From Candidatus Paenalcaligenes intestinipullorum (GTDB taxonomy: Bacteria > Pseudomonadota > Gammaproteobacteria > Burkholderiales > Burkholderiaceae_B): a DNA stretch of 11,298 bases. Shown piece after piece: positions 1 through 8,227 of this stretch (within the stretch, counting starts at the first letter, position 1; every line of letters begins with the position of its first letter). The DNA lies in the NCBI GenBank assembly GCA_019120675.1, contig DWUQ01000177.1, forward strand, positions 1 to 11,298, written 5' to 3'. The translations under genes were made by a program, and so were the position numbers. The notes under the pieces are model-generated. The model ran no database searches and was not told where the DNA came from. It saw only the letters and a program-made list of their open reading frames with translations.

Positions 1-2458
1 GTTGAGCAACGGCGATTAGCTCGTTTGGTTTTGACCAGAGGCTAATGCCTCCGTGATAATCACTACGATAAAACTGGGCACCTGAATGCCGCCAGCGTTG
101 TTCAATTAATACTGCGGGATGTGAAAAACGATTCCACCACCCTTGCTGAGCAATCGCATATTGAGCCTGCATCGCGCGCACAAAATAAGCGGAAGACGAA
201 CTCAACGAGCCATGATGCGGCACCATCACCACATCCGTTGCTTTTAGACCTTGCTCAAGGAGCTGGTATTCCTCGTTTTTGCCGATATCCCCCGTTAGTA
301 ACGCACTGTGATACGGCCCCTGTATACGCAATACGCAACTGTTGGCATTACGCGCAGCGCTGTTACTGCTCTCGGTTACCGGCTCTGAGGGCCAAATAAA
401 CTCAAAGCGTACTTCGTCGATTTCCCAGGCCCCACCCTTTTGACAATACTGATGTTCTGTACCAGATGTCGCAAAAGGCGGCTTCTTTAGGTAACGGCTC
501 TCTTTGTTAAGATGTTTAACTAAATCAAAATTACTGTAAGTACGCCAAACTTTGACTTGTTCCAGCAAGCTTAATGTACCACCCACATGGTCTAAATCAG
601 CATGTGATATAACTAAATAATCTAAACTGCTCAACCCCTGACTGCTCAGAAAAGGCAAAATGGTTTGCGTGGCCGCATCCGAATAGGGGCCAAAGCGCAA
701 ACCCGTATCAAATAAAAGGCTACTGTGACGGGTACGAATTAAAACAGCACTCCCTTGGCCGACATCCAAGGCGTCCAATCGCCACTCACCCGCCTGAAGG
801 CGCGGAGCTGGCCAAAACAAAACAGGCACAAGCGCTAACCAGCCCAAATAGCGCAGGTGCGACGCATGAGGCAACAAGGCCCACATGACCCCTGCCCCAC
901 CCAATGCATACACCCAGCTCGGAGCCTGAGCCACCGGTAGGCTCGCCCAAGGCTGCTGCACCAGCCACGTTGTTGGCATCATGACCCATTCGATTAACGT
1001 ATGTGTACAGAGCACCAAAGCCTGGTTAGTTTCTGGCCAAACACCCAAGCTGCTGCTGACTAAACTTAATAACGACAACGGCGTTACGAGCAAACCTAAT
1101 ATAGGGATCGCGTATAAGTTGGTGAGTGGAGAAACCACCGAAACCTCGTTGAACCACCACGCTAACGGCAAACATAAAAGTAAACTGATGACAATTTGCC
1201 AACTGATCGCGCGGCTCAGGCGCATTTTCCAACGTTGTGTTTTGCTTTGTACCCATAAGGGCTGGCCTGCCCAATGCAAGCACGCCAACAACACACTAAT
1301 AGCACCAAAGGACAACCAAAACCCTGCAGACAGCAGCGCCCAAGGATCCATCAACACCACCAAGATAGCAGCCACCGACATCACCTGGGTAGGCTTGAGA
1401 GGCACCCGCCATAATCGACTAAGTAATGCAATGGCGAGCATGAGAAAGCTGCGCTGGGCAGGTACCCCCCACCCCGCAATTAAGCTATAGGCCAACGCGG
1501 TGCCAACTGCCACATAGGTGGCCATATATTGCGCCGGTAAGTGCTCGACCGCCACCCAGCTGCGCCAACTTAAACGCCGCCATCCCCAGCCAAACAACCC
1601 TGCCACTAGCCCCGCAACTAAGCCAATATGGGTACCACTAATTGAAACCAGATGCGTTAACCCCGCACGATTAAAGACCGTCCAATCCTGCTGGTCAATA
1701 GCGGCTTGATCGCCCAAGCTCAGCGCTGTAATCACACCCCCATAGCGATAGTCTTGCACCCACTGCGTTAAGCGATCGCGCAATTGACTGCGCCATAATG
1801 CGATGGTGATGGTTGAAAACCAAGGCTGCTCTGACCACTGCTCGGCCTCTAGTTTTGGCACACCGCGCAGGTTCGCCAACACACGTATACCTTGGGTAAA
1901 CAAGTGCCGCTCGTAATCAAAACCGGCCTCATTGCGGCTGCCATGTGGGGTTTTAACCGTGGCATTCGCTTGCCAAACCTGCCCGGGCCGAAGGTCAGGA
2001 AAATCATGGACTTTGGGCTCAAAGTAAGGCCCAGTATAGCCTTTGCCATACCAGCTTATCAGAGCCGTAGTGGGCACCCTCTCAGGTTGACTGGAGAGTA
2101 TTTTGGCCACAAAGCGTCGACTGTTGGGGCCAGACTCCACTAAGCCTTGCACCACAAATCGCAGCTGTACGATACGGTTTTCTTGTTCAAGAGGTAACTG
2201 ATCGGCGAGACGCACGTGAGCCCAAGCGCTAGCATAGCTGAGTCCGAGCCAGAAACTGCACAGCAACAGGCCAAAGTTTAAAACCTTTATTGAGCGCCAG
2301 CGCAGCCAAACCAGTCCTAACAGCACGCTCATTAAGCTAAGCCCTAAACCTAGGGCGGGCTCAGAAGGTATATGCGCTAATTGATGCGTTCCCCATGCAC
2401 CAAACAAAAACCCCACAATATTGGCGCGGCCCCATACCACAACCCCAGCCACCCGCAT
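1..2458 (-). CDS. comEC: ComEC/Rec2 DNA-uptake channel protein (3' end cut by window edge)
   Basis: This inner-membrane protein carries single-stranded transforming DNA into the cytoplasm. The minus-strand frame is open for 819 codons from ATG at 2458 to the left edge without a stop, so only the extreme C-terminus is missing. N-terminal membrane segments (about residues 10-80) precede a soluble OB-like (DUF4131-type) region at about 80-215. The multi-helix Competence domain follows, with its hallmark SISGTHIGL near residues 272-280. A metallo-beta-lactamase-like domain begins near 560 and has all its usual motifs: DVGQG (565-569), SHADLDHVGG (618-627), TGD with D724, and PHHGS (747-751). The metal-binding residues therefore look intact and a nuclease role is plausible. 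The start is supported by AGGTGG five bases upstream. The gene follows tatD on the same strand with a 104-nt gap. The family call is secure; transformability of the organism is inference. Confidence 0.95.
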   Translation of the reverse strand, partial: MRVAGVVVWGRANIVGFLFGAWGTHQLAHIPSEPALGLGLSLMSVLLGLVWLRWRSIKVLNFGLLLCSFWLGLSYASAWAHVRLADQLPLEQENRIVQLRFVVQGLVESGPNSRRFVAKILSSQPERVPTTALISWYGKGYTGPYFEPKVHDFPDLRPGQVWQANATVKTPHGSRNEAGFDYERHLFTQGIRVLANLRGVPKLEAEQWSEQPWFSTITIALWRSQLRDRLTQWVQDYRYGGVITALSLGDQAAIDQQDWTVFNRAGLTHLVSISGTHIGLVAGLVAGLFGWGWRRLSWRSWVAVEHLPAQYMATYVAVGTALAYSLIAGWGVPAQRSFLMLAIALLSRLWRVPLKPTQVMSVAAILVVLMDPWALLSAGFWLSFGAISVLLACLHWAGQPLWVQSKTQRWKMRLSRAISWQIVISLLLCLPLAWWFNEVSVVSPLTNLYAIPILGLLVTPLSLLSLVSSSLGVWPETNQALVLCTHTLIEWVMMPTTWLVQQPWASLPVAQAPSWVYALGGAGVMWALLPHASHLRYLGWLALVPVLFWPAPRLQAGEWRLDALDVGQGSAVLIRTRHSSLLFDTGLRFGPYSDAATQTILPFLSSQGLSSLDYLVISHADLDHVGGTLSLLEQVKVWRTYSNFDLVKHLNKESRYLKKPPFATSGTEHQYCQKGGAWEIDEVRFEFIWPSEPVTESSNSAARNANSCVLRIQGPYHSALLTGDIGKNEEYQLLEQGLKATDVVMVPHHGSLSSSSAYFVRAMQAQYAIAQQGWWNRFSHPAVLIEQRWRHSGAQFYRSDYHGGISLWSKPNELIAVAQ

Positions 2459-2463
2459 AACCG

Positions 2464-2469
2464 CCACCT
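2464..2469 (-). promoter_or_regulatory. Ribosome binding site of comEC
   Basis: Read on the minus strand this is AGGTGG, five bases before the ATG at 2458. It fixes the comEC start, because the frame has no competing start with a comparable site. Confidence 0.7.
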
Positions 2470-2562
2470 ATCGTTATCTTAAATAGATAGCTTAAAAGCT
2501 GGAGATGATGAAATAAGCAGTAGTGGGAAAGGTTTAGCCGAGCGTAAAAGTGCGTAGTGCCA

Positions 2563-3378
2563 CTAAGCCGGATTAGCCTCAACTAAGCGCGGTAAGATAG
2601 CCTGAGCATTGCGGGTGGTGAGGCGCGCTAATTCGGATTTTTCCAAATCACGTAAATCAGCTAAACACTGGGCAATGCCTGACAGCTCAGCAGGTTGGTT
2701 GCGCTGGGCGTCGGACTGAACCCCCAGCCAAGAGGGAGCAATATCCGGTGCATCCGTTTCCAGCACGATCGCTTCAATAGGAAGCTCAGTGGCTAAGCGT
2801 CGGATGTTTTTGGCAGCGTTAAAGGTCAGCGTGCCACCAAAGCCTAACTTAAACCCAAGCTGAATCAGAATTTCCGCTTGCTGCATGCTGCCATTAAAGG
2901 CATGAGCAATCCCTGTGACTCCCTCATGACGCCGTAGGTATTTGGTCACCATATCTACGGATCGTCGCACATGCAGCAGTACGGGTAAATCAAATTGCTT
3001 GGCCAGCTTTAATTGTTGTTCGTAAAAATACACTTGCTTGGCCTGCATGGCTTCGGTTTTTAGTTCTGGCACAAAAAAATCCAAACCGATCTCACCAATG
3101 GCAACACAGCGTAAATCCCCCACAGCAGTCTGCAAACAGTGTTCGAGTTGCTGCAAATCCTGCTCTGTTGCATTCGGTACGCACAAGGGATGAATCCCTA
3201 AGGCGTAAAACAACCCCTCATGCGTATGGGCTAAATCCCGTACCGTCGTGAAATTGTGCACATCGACCGCAGGGATGACAATTGTGTTGACCCCCGCCTG
3301 ATGAGCCGCTGCTATGACGGCTTCGCGATCGGTATCGAACTCTCGTGCATCCAAATGGCAGTGCGTGTCAATGAGCAT
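2563..3378 (-). CDS. TatD-family metal-dependent hydrolase (YjjV-like)
   Basis: This is a 271-residue TIM-barrel amidohydrolase-superfamily protein of the TatD DNase family, the usual length. The expected metal ligands and motifs are present in order: HCH (H6, H8) in the N-terminal strand, GIHP with H63, GEIGLD with E96, H136 in LLHVRRS, H159 in AHAFNGS, and ETDAPD with D209. The DAPD segment followed by a QP-rich loop is more like E. coli YjjV than TatD proper, so I give no symbol. Family members act as 3'-5' exonucleases or as D-aminoacyl-tRNA or quality-control hydrolases; the substrate cannot be read from sequence. AAAGGA lies a few bases before the ATG. The gene sits between lolD and comEC on the same strand, probably one transcript. 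It is cytoplasmic, with no signal peptide. Confidence 0.94.
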   Translation of the reverse strand: MLIDTHCHLDAREFDTDREAVIAAAHQAGVNTIVIPAVDVHNFTTVRDLAHTHEGLFYALGIHPLCVPNATEQDLQQLEHCLQTAVGDLRCVAIGEIGLDFFVPELKTEAMQAKQVYFYEQQLKLAKQFDLPVLLHVRRSVDMVTKYLRRHEGVTGIAHAFNGSMQQAEILIQLGFKLGFGGTLTFNAAKNIRRLATELPIEAIVLETDAPDIAPSWLGVQSDAQRNQPAELSGIAQCLADLRDLEKSELARLTTRNAQAILPRLVEANPA

Positions 3379-3492
3379 GTGCTTTCCTTTTGAACGGAGC
3401 TAAAGGTATGTGGTTAGCCTAACGCGTCATTCTGCTTTTTACAAATGCCCTCGTTTGCCCTGCCATGTGCTGTTTAAGATCAACACCCTTGC

Positions 3493-4200
3493 CTACAATA
3501 CAGGTGCCGAGGTTACCCCTTCCAAGCGGCCATCACTCATCGTCAGCACACGATCCGTACGGGCCGCCAAGGAAGGATCGTGCGTCACAATCACAAAGGC
3601 GGTTTGATGCTGACGGCACGCTGTGCGCAACAGCTCAAACACCTCCTCGGCGGTGTGCGTATCCAAATTGCCCGTGGGCTCATCGGCCAAAATGCACGCG
3701 GGCTCGGAGACCAAAGCCCGCGCGATCGCCACCCGCTGGCGCTCTCCACCTGATAATTGGCTGGGAAAATGCTCAATGCGCGCCCCCAAACCCACCTGCT
3801 CGAGCAACGTCTGCGCGCGTTGTCGGGCCTCATCGCGTTTGATACGGCGAATGATTAAGGGCATCGCTACGTTATCCAAAGCGGTAAATTCGGGCAGCAA
3901 ATGGTGAAACTGATACACAAAGCCTAAGACTTGGTTGCGTACTTGACTGCGTTGATTTTCAGATAAACCTGCTGTGTCTTGCCCTTGAATGAACAATTGG
4001 CCCGAAGTGGGACGATCCAACAGGCTTAAAATATGCAAAAGTGTGCTTTTGCCAGAGCCCGATGCCCCCACAATCGCCAACATTTCGGCCGCGGCGACTT
4101 GCAACGAGGCTTGGTCCAACACGTTCAGAGTATGACCGGCTTCGTCGTAGCTCATACACAGCTCACGGGCCTCAATCACAGGGGGAATAGAATTAGTCAT
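3493..4200 (-). CDS. lolD: LolD, ATPase of the lipoprotein-releasing ABC transporter
   Basis: This 235-residue ABC ATPase powers release of outer-membrane lipoproteins from the inner membrane to the carrier LolA. All nucleotide-binding motifs are intact: Walker A GASGSGKST (45-53), Q-loop around Q97 in VYQFHHLLPEFTALDN, signature LSGGERQRVAIARAL (149-163), Walker B ILADEPTGNLD (170-180) and the switch histidine in VTHD (H207). The Q-loop context FHHLLPEF is characteristic of LolD and separates it from MacB and FtsE relatives. The ATG overlaps the end of the permease gene by 8 nt, which indicates translational coupling and supports the pairing. About 114 nt separate it from tatD downstream. 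Confidence 0.95.
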   Translation of the reverse strand: MTNSIPPVIEARELCMSYDEAGHTLNVLDQASLQVAAAEMLAIVGASGSGKSTLLHILSLLDRPTSGQLFIQGQDTAGLSENQRSQVRNQVLGFVYQFHHLLPEFTALDNVAMPLIIRRIKRDEARQRAQTLLEQVGLGARIEHFPSQLSGGERQRVAIARALVSEPACILADEPTGNLDTHTAEEVFELLRTACRQHQTAFVIVTHDPSLAARTDRVLTMSDGRLEGVTSAPVL

Positions 4201-5467
4201 AACGCAGCACCTGTGCAGGTTGCAGCTTGGCAGCGCGCCAGCTGGGGTATAAGGTCGCTAAAAAAGACAACACTAAAGAAATCACCGCAATGGTGAAAAT
4301 TACGGTGGGCTCTGGGTTGGAGGGTAACTCAGACACAAAATACACTTCGGCAGGCAAGAACTTCTGGCCCACTACGCGCTCGATAGCGGGCACGATCACA
4401 TCAATATTGTAGGCAATTAGGGCCCCGGCACTCACGCCTAAGAAGGTGCCCACCACACCAATTGATACGCCTTGTACTAAAAAAATACGAGCAATTTCAG
4501 CTGGCGTTGCACCAATCGTGCGCAAAATAGCAATATCGCTACTTTTGTCTTTGACCGCCATGACCAGCGAAGACAACAAATTAAACGCGGCCACTGCAAC
4601 AATCAGCGTCAAGATCAAAAACATCATGCGTTTTTCAGTTTTGACAGCAGCAAACCAAGTGGGATTGCTTTGGGTCCAGTTGGTCGCTTGTACACCATAA
4701 GGCATAGCATTAACGAGCTGACGACTGACCTCGGGTGCGTTTTGCATATCCTGAATACGTAAACGGATCCCACTGGTGCCACTGTCACGAAACACCCGTG
4801 CCGCATCCTCGACATGCATAAAGGCAAACGCTGAATCAAACTCATAATGACCAGCTGAAAATACGCCCACCACGGTGACTTGGCGCATACGTGGTGAAAA
4901 ACCCGCAGGTGAAATTGAGCCTTGGGGGGCCATAACCATAATGGTATCGCCAACGCCCACGCCCAACTGTCGAGCCATCTGCTGACCTAATAAGACGCCA
5001 AAGCTGTTGGCAGTTAAGTTCTTTACATCCCCCGCAATCAATTGATCCGGCAGCTCCGATACCGACGCTTCAACATCTGGATCAATGCCTCGCACTTGAG
5101 CCCCTAATAAGGCACTATTACGCACCACCATAGCCGGTGCCGCGACAAATGGAGCCGCGCCCATTACGGCTGGATTGTCTTCGGCCTGAGCCGCTAAGTC
5201 GTGCCAATGTTCAATCACTTCCTTGTGACTGACGCCAGGGTAAAAAAGCTCGATATGCGGTAACACAGAAAGCATGCGATCGCGCACTTGGGTTTGAAAG
5301 CCATTCATGACAGAAAGCACTACAATAAGAGCGGCGACGCCTAAAGCAATGCCGGCCATCGAGATGCCGGCCACAAAGGACACAAATCGATCAATTCGTT
5401 TTCCTGCTTGACGTCGTACACGCGCTAGACCGGCATACCGCAGGCCTATCCAAAGTTCAAAAGACAT
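4193..5467 (-). CDS. lolC: LolC/E-type lipoprotein-releasing permease
   Basis: This is the membrane subunit that extracts lipoproteins and hands them to LolA. I choose the ATG at 5467 (424 residues, opening MSFELWIGLRY, typical of the family); a TTG at 5482 would add five residues unlike it. TM1 is at about 29-53, followed by a large periplasmic MacB-like domain. TM2 (282-305), TM3 (326-355) and TM4 (388-408) follow. The cytoplasmic coupling segment SDIAILRTIGAT (310-321) contacts the ATPase, and the C-terminus ends YPSWRAAKLQPAQVLRYD. The segment SISPAGFSPR (184-193) lies where LolC carries the LolA-binding hook. No Shine-Dalgarno site is evident before the start. No second permease gene follows, so this may work as a homodimer (LolF-like) or have a LolE partner elsewhere; this window cannot decide. 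Confidence 0.92.
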   Translation of the reverse strand: MSFELWIGLRYAGLARVRRQAGKRIDRFVSFVAGISMAGIALGVAALIVVLSVMNGFQTQVRDRMLSVLPHIELFYPGVSHKEVIEHWHDLAAQAEDNPAVMGAAPFVAAPAMVVRNSALLGAQVRGIDPDVEASVSELPDQLIAGDVKNLTANSFGVLLGQQMARQLGVGVGDTIMVMAPQGSISPAGFSPRMRQVTVVGVFSAGHYEFDSAFAFMHVEDAARVFRDSGTSGIRLRIQDMQNAPEVSRQLVNAMPYGVQATNWTQSNPTWFAAVKTEKRMMFLILTLIVAVAAFNLLSSLVMAVKDKSSDIAILRTIGATPAEIARIFLVQGVSIGVVGTFLGVSAGALIAYNIDVIVPAIERVVGQKFLPAEVYFVSELPSNPEPTVIFTIAVISLVLSFLATLYPSWRAAKLQPAQVLRYD

Positions 5468-5504
5468 ACAATTGCACCGCAACGTTATTAAAAAACCATT
5501 GAGT
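5468..5504. promoter_or_regulatory. Compact divergent start region between lolC and the recJ-linked gene
   Basis: Only 37 bp separate the chosen ATG codons of two divergently transcribed genes. The stretch is AT-rich on the right side. I see no convincing -35/-10 pair on either strand. If both units start here, at least one promoter must lie inside the opposite gene's coding sequence. Confidence 0.4.
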
Positions 5505-6458
5505 ATGCATATAGTTTTAGCGGGCGCTCTGCCCGCCCCCCCCTATGCACAAGAACTGCTGAGCCACCTTGGTGACAAGGCGCCTAATTTGCTCAAGTTT
5601 CTGGATCAAACCCCTGCATACACCGTGGCGGTGCCCCCCGAAGAGGCCAAATGCACCCCCTTAGAGGCCTGGTTATTGCAGCAAGCGGGCTTCCAACCCC
5701 AAGCCGGACAAAGCCTCAGTGCAGGCTGGGCCGCTTGGCTCTGCGAAACTCAAGCTGCCCATTGTAATGTAAAGCCCGATCAGCCACTATGGTTGGCAGA
5801 ACTCGTGCATTTTGCACCCTCTCGGGATGGTGCGGCCTTAATCCCTGCCCAAGAGCTCACCATTACCGACGCACAAAGCCAGGCTTTATTTGAGCGCAGT
5901 GAGCAGTGGTTTACCGATACACCTTTTCGTGCCCAGCCTATTTCCGCCACGCATTGGCGCATTGAGGTGCCGACTGAGTTTACACTCAGCGCCCCCACGC
6001 CAGATCTAGTCCGACAAAGCAGCATCAATGACTGGTGGGCCCAAGACCTCAACACTCGGCCTTGGCGTCGTCTAGTGAATGAGTTTCAAATGCTTTGGTT
6101 CAGTGACCCAATCAATGCACAACGCCAGGACCAAGGCTTGTTATCCATTAATAGTCTTTGGTTGTTTGGTGGCGCCTCACGTCAGCAATTTAACGCCGCT
6201 GAAAATTCCCCGCCCTACACCCTCATCCGCAGCTTAGAGCCCTATGCCCAGCAGCAGCAATGGGGGGATTGGCTGGTGGAGTTGCAACACATCGAACAAC
6301 AATTTACCGAACTTATACAAAATAATTCGATTCAAAGTGTGGTGTTGACGGGCCGAGATCGTTATCTCTGGGCCAATCGCACTTTTAAACCAAGCCTCTG
6401 GCAACGCTGGTTTAACCGTTCCACCACCCAATGGAGAACTCTGTGGTCCAACCCATAA
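5505..6458 (+). CDS. Conserved protein of unknown function upstream of recJ
   Basis: This predicted cytoplasmic protein has 317 residues from the ATG at 5505; a TTG at 5472 would add 11 residues of poor quality. No signal peptide or membrane segment is visible. Recognisable blocks are MHIVLAGALPAP (1-12), LEAWLLQQAGFQP, WLAELVHFAPSRDGAALIP, NDWW (175-178) followed by RPWRRLVNEFQMLWFSDPIN, and NSLWLFGGA (216-224). From memory, proteins of this layout occur in many Burkholderiales beside recJ and are sometimes labelled phosphoglycerate mutase-related. The NSLWLFGGA block resembles the NxIWLWGxG block of archaeal-type cofactor-independent phosphoglycerate mutase. The alkaline-phosphatase-type metal-ligand motifs of that enzyme are not apparent, so I assign no activity. 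The 3' end overlaps recJ by 28 nt, which suggests cotranscription and coupled translation. Confidence 0.85.
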   Translation: MHIVLAGALPAPPYAQELLSHLGDKAPNLLKFLDQTPAYTVAVPPEEAKCTPLEAWLLQQAGFQPQAGQSLSAGWAAWLCETQAAHCNVKPDQPLWLAELVHFAPSRDGAALIPAQELTITDAQSQALFERSEQWFTDTPFRAQPISATHWRIEVPTEFTLSAPTPDLVRQSSINDWWAQDLNTRPWRRLVNEFQMLWFSDPINAQRQDQGLLSINSLWLFGGASRQQFNAAENSPPYTLIRSLEPYAQQQQWGDWLVELQHIEQQFTELIQNNSIQSVVLTGRDRYLWANRTFKPSLWQRWFNRSTTQWRTLWSNP

Positions 6459-8167
6459 TTAGTAATCGCCCTCGCGCACCTGAAATTGAACACGCGCTCA
6501 CTCAATCGGGTCACCACCCTCTTTTAGCCCAGCTCATGGCCAGTCGTGGGGTACAACAACCTGAGGAGCTACATACCGATTGGCGACAGCTGCTATCGCC
6601 TGCTTTGTTGCATGACCTCACCCAAGCCGCTCAACGCTTGGCGGATGCGATTGAGGCCCAAGAGCGGCTATTAATTATTGCGGATTACGACTGCGATGGC
6701 GCGACCGCCTGTGCGGTGGCGATACGGGCCCTACAAGAAATGGGGGCCGATGTCGACTTTTTGGTGCCTAATCGTTTTGAAACGGGGTATGGGTTATCAC
6801 CCGCCATTGTTGAGCTAGCGCTACAGCACCCCAACGGCAAGCCGGATGTCTTAATTACCGTTGACAATGGTATCGCGAGCGTCGAAGGGGTCGCAGCGGC
6901 CAACGCTCAGCACATGGCAGTGATTATTACCGATCATCATTTACCCGGTGATGAGCTGCCCGATGCGGTGGCGATTGTGAATCCCAATCACCCGTCGTGT
7001 GGGTTTCAATCGAAACACCTTGCTGGGGTGGGCGTCATTTTTTATGTGATGCTGGCCTTGCGTGCGGAACTGCGTGAACGCGGGGCGTTTGAGCTCGAAG
7101 ACCAACCCCGTTTAAACCTGCTGAGTGATTTAGTCGCCTTGGGCACCGTTGCCGATGTGGTCAAACTCGATAGCAACAACCGTCTGTTGGTGACCCAAGG
7201 CTTAAAACAAATGCGTGCTGGTCGTATGCAACCAGGCATCGCGGCCTTATTCCAAATTGCAGGGCGTGATCCCTCCGTCGCCACCACCTTCGATTTAGGT
7301 TTTGCTTTGGGCCCTCGAATCAATGCCTGTGGCCGCCTAGCGGATATGAGTCTGGGCATTCGTTGCTTGCTGGCCGACGACCCTGCTGAAGCCCTAGCCT
7401 TGGCTCAAGAGCTCGAAAGCATGAATCAAGACCGGCGCAACATCGAGCAGCAAATGCATACTGAGGCTCAACGTTTTGTTGAGCAAGCCACTCAGCACGG
7501 TACGCAATTCGAAGCCAGTTTGTGCGTGTACCACCCAGATTGGCATCAAGGCGTGGTGGGGTTGGTGGCGTCGCGCCTTAAAGAAAAACATTGGCGACCT
7601 ACGCTGGCGTTTGCACGTACGGACGATGGGTTACTTAAGGGTTCTGGCCGTTCCGTACCCGAAGTGCATTTACGAGACGTACTGGATTTGGTTTCTAAGC
7701 GGCAGCCCCAGCTGATTGGTCAGTTTGGCGGCCACGCCATGGCGGCTGGCTTAAGCATTCAGGAAGCTAATTTTGAAGCCTTTAGTCAGGCCTTTGATGC
7801 TGCTGTGCAAGAGCTCACTGGGCAACGCTCCTTTACCCCAACCATTGAAACGGATGGCAGCTTAGCCCTGAACTTTTACGAGGTCAGTACCGCTCAAATG
7901 TTGGCGTCTCAGGTTTGGGGTGCGGGGTTTGCACCGCCCTTGTTTCGGGATCGCTTTATTGTGCGGGATCAGCGCCTGCTTAAAGACAAGCACCTAAAGC
8001 TGCAGCTGGAGCGTGGCGATCACGTGTTCGATGCGATTTGGTTTAACCAAGCCGAATTAATGGGCGGAGTGATTGAGGCCGTGTATGAGCTTTCCGAAAA
8101 CCGCTGGAATGGCCGCAGCTCGTTGCAGTTGATGGTGCGTCATGCTGTGGATGTGAATGCCTATTAA
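6431..8167 (+). CDS. recJ: RecJ single-stranded-DNA-specific 5'-3' exonuclease
   Basis: RecJ degrades single-stranded DNA 5' to 3' in recombination, base-excision and mismatch repair. The product is 578 residues, very close to E. coli RecJ (577). DHH-domain motifs are intact: IIADYDCDGATA with D85, D87 and D89, ITVDNG with D145, ITDHHLPGD with D168-H169-H170, and LVALGTVADVV. The GPRINACGR segment leads to the DHHA1 domain, which contains VYHPDWHQGVVG, GSGRS and GGHAMAAG (H435). A C-terminal OB-like domain follows. The ATG at 6431 lies inside the upstream gene and has no Shine-Dalgarno site. A GTG at 6443 is preceded at good spacing by TGGAG (6432-6436) and would give 574 residues. The choice is unresolved and affects only the unconserved N-terminus. 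Confidence 0.96.
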   Translation: MENSVVQPIISNRPRAPEIEHALTQSGHHPLLAQLMASRGVQQPEELHTDWRQLLSPALLHDLTQAAQRLADAIEAQERLLIIADYDCDGATACAVAIRALQEMGADVDFLVPNRFETGYGLSPAIVELALQHPNGKPDVLITVDNGIASVEGVAAANAQHMAVIITDHHLPGDELPDAVAIVNPNHPSCGFQSKHLAGVGVIFYVMLALRAELRERGAFELEDQPRLNLLSDLVALGTVADVVKLDSNNRLLVTQGLKQMRAGRMQPGIAALFQIAGRDPSVATTFDLGFALGPRINACGRLADMSLGIRCLLADDPAEALALAQELESMNQDRRNIEQQMHTEAQRFVEQATQHGTQFEASLCVYHPDWHQGVVGLVASRLKEKHWRPTLAFARTDDGLLKGSGRSVPEVHLRDVLDLVSKRQPQLIGQFGGHAMAAGLSIQEANFEAFSQAFDAAVQELTGQRSFTPTIETDGSLALNFYEVSTAQMLASQVWGAGFAPPLFRDRFIVRDQRLLKDKHLKLQLERGDHVFDAIWFNQAELMGGVIEAVYELSENRWNGRSSLQLMVRHAVDVNAY

Positions 8168-8180
8168 GATCGTATAGAGC

Positions 8181-8220
8181 CGGAAAAACGCCAAACCTTT
8201 GTGGGATAAGCGTTTTTCTG
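8181..8220 (+). terminator. Possible recJ terminator hairpin
   Basis: CGGAAAAACGC (8181-8191) pairs with GCGTTTTTCTG (8210-8220), an 11-bp stem with one G-T wobble around an 18-nt loop, starting 13 nt after the recJ stop. The T run lies inside the stem, and the loop is long, so it is not a textbook terminator. It would look similar read from either strand. It may attenuate rather than fully stop transcription. Confidence 0.45.
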
Positions 8221-8227
8221 ATATACT
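8199..8227 (+). promoter_or_regulatory. Candidate infA promoter with extended -10
   Basis: TATACT (8222-8227) matches five of six -10 consensus bases and is preceded by TG plus one base (8219-8220), an extended -10. A weak -35 TTGTGG (8199-8204) sits at 17-bp spacing. The -35 lies in the loop of the recJ 3' hairpin and the TG in its descending arm. Transcription from here would give infA a leader of roughly 245-250 nt. Confidence 0.5.

Noticed and set aside
981..1490. A 169-codon open frame on the plus strand inside comEC
   Set aside because: It is antisense to the continuous ComEC frame, its translation has no recognisable motif, and ComEC reads through without interruption.
121..2143. Several other plus- and minus-strand open frames across the comEC region
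   Set aside because: All overlap the intact ComEC frame, which carries every family motif; they are chance frames.
2476..2500. Two small inverted repeats between tatD and comEC
   Set aside because: The stems are only 4-5 bp and AT-rich, and no clear promoter or terminator accompanies them.
2555..2565. Short palindrome TAGTG-C-CACTA at the tatD stop codon
   Set aside because: Five-base arms with a one-base centre cannot form a stable hairpin and there is no T run; it is likely chance.
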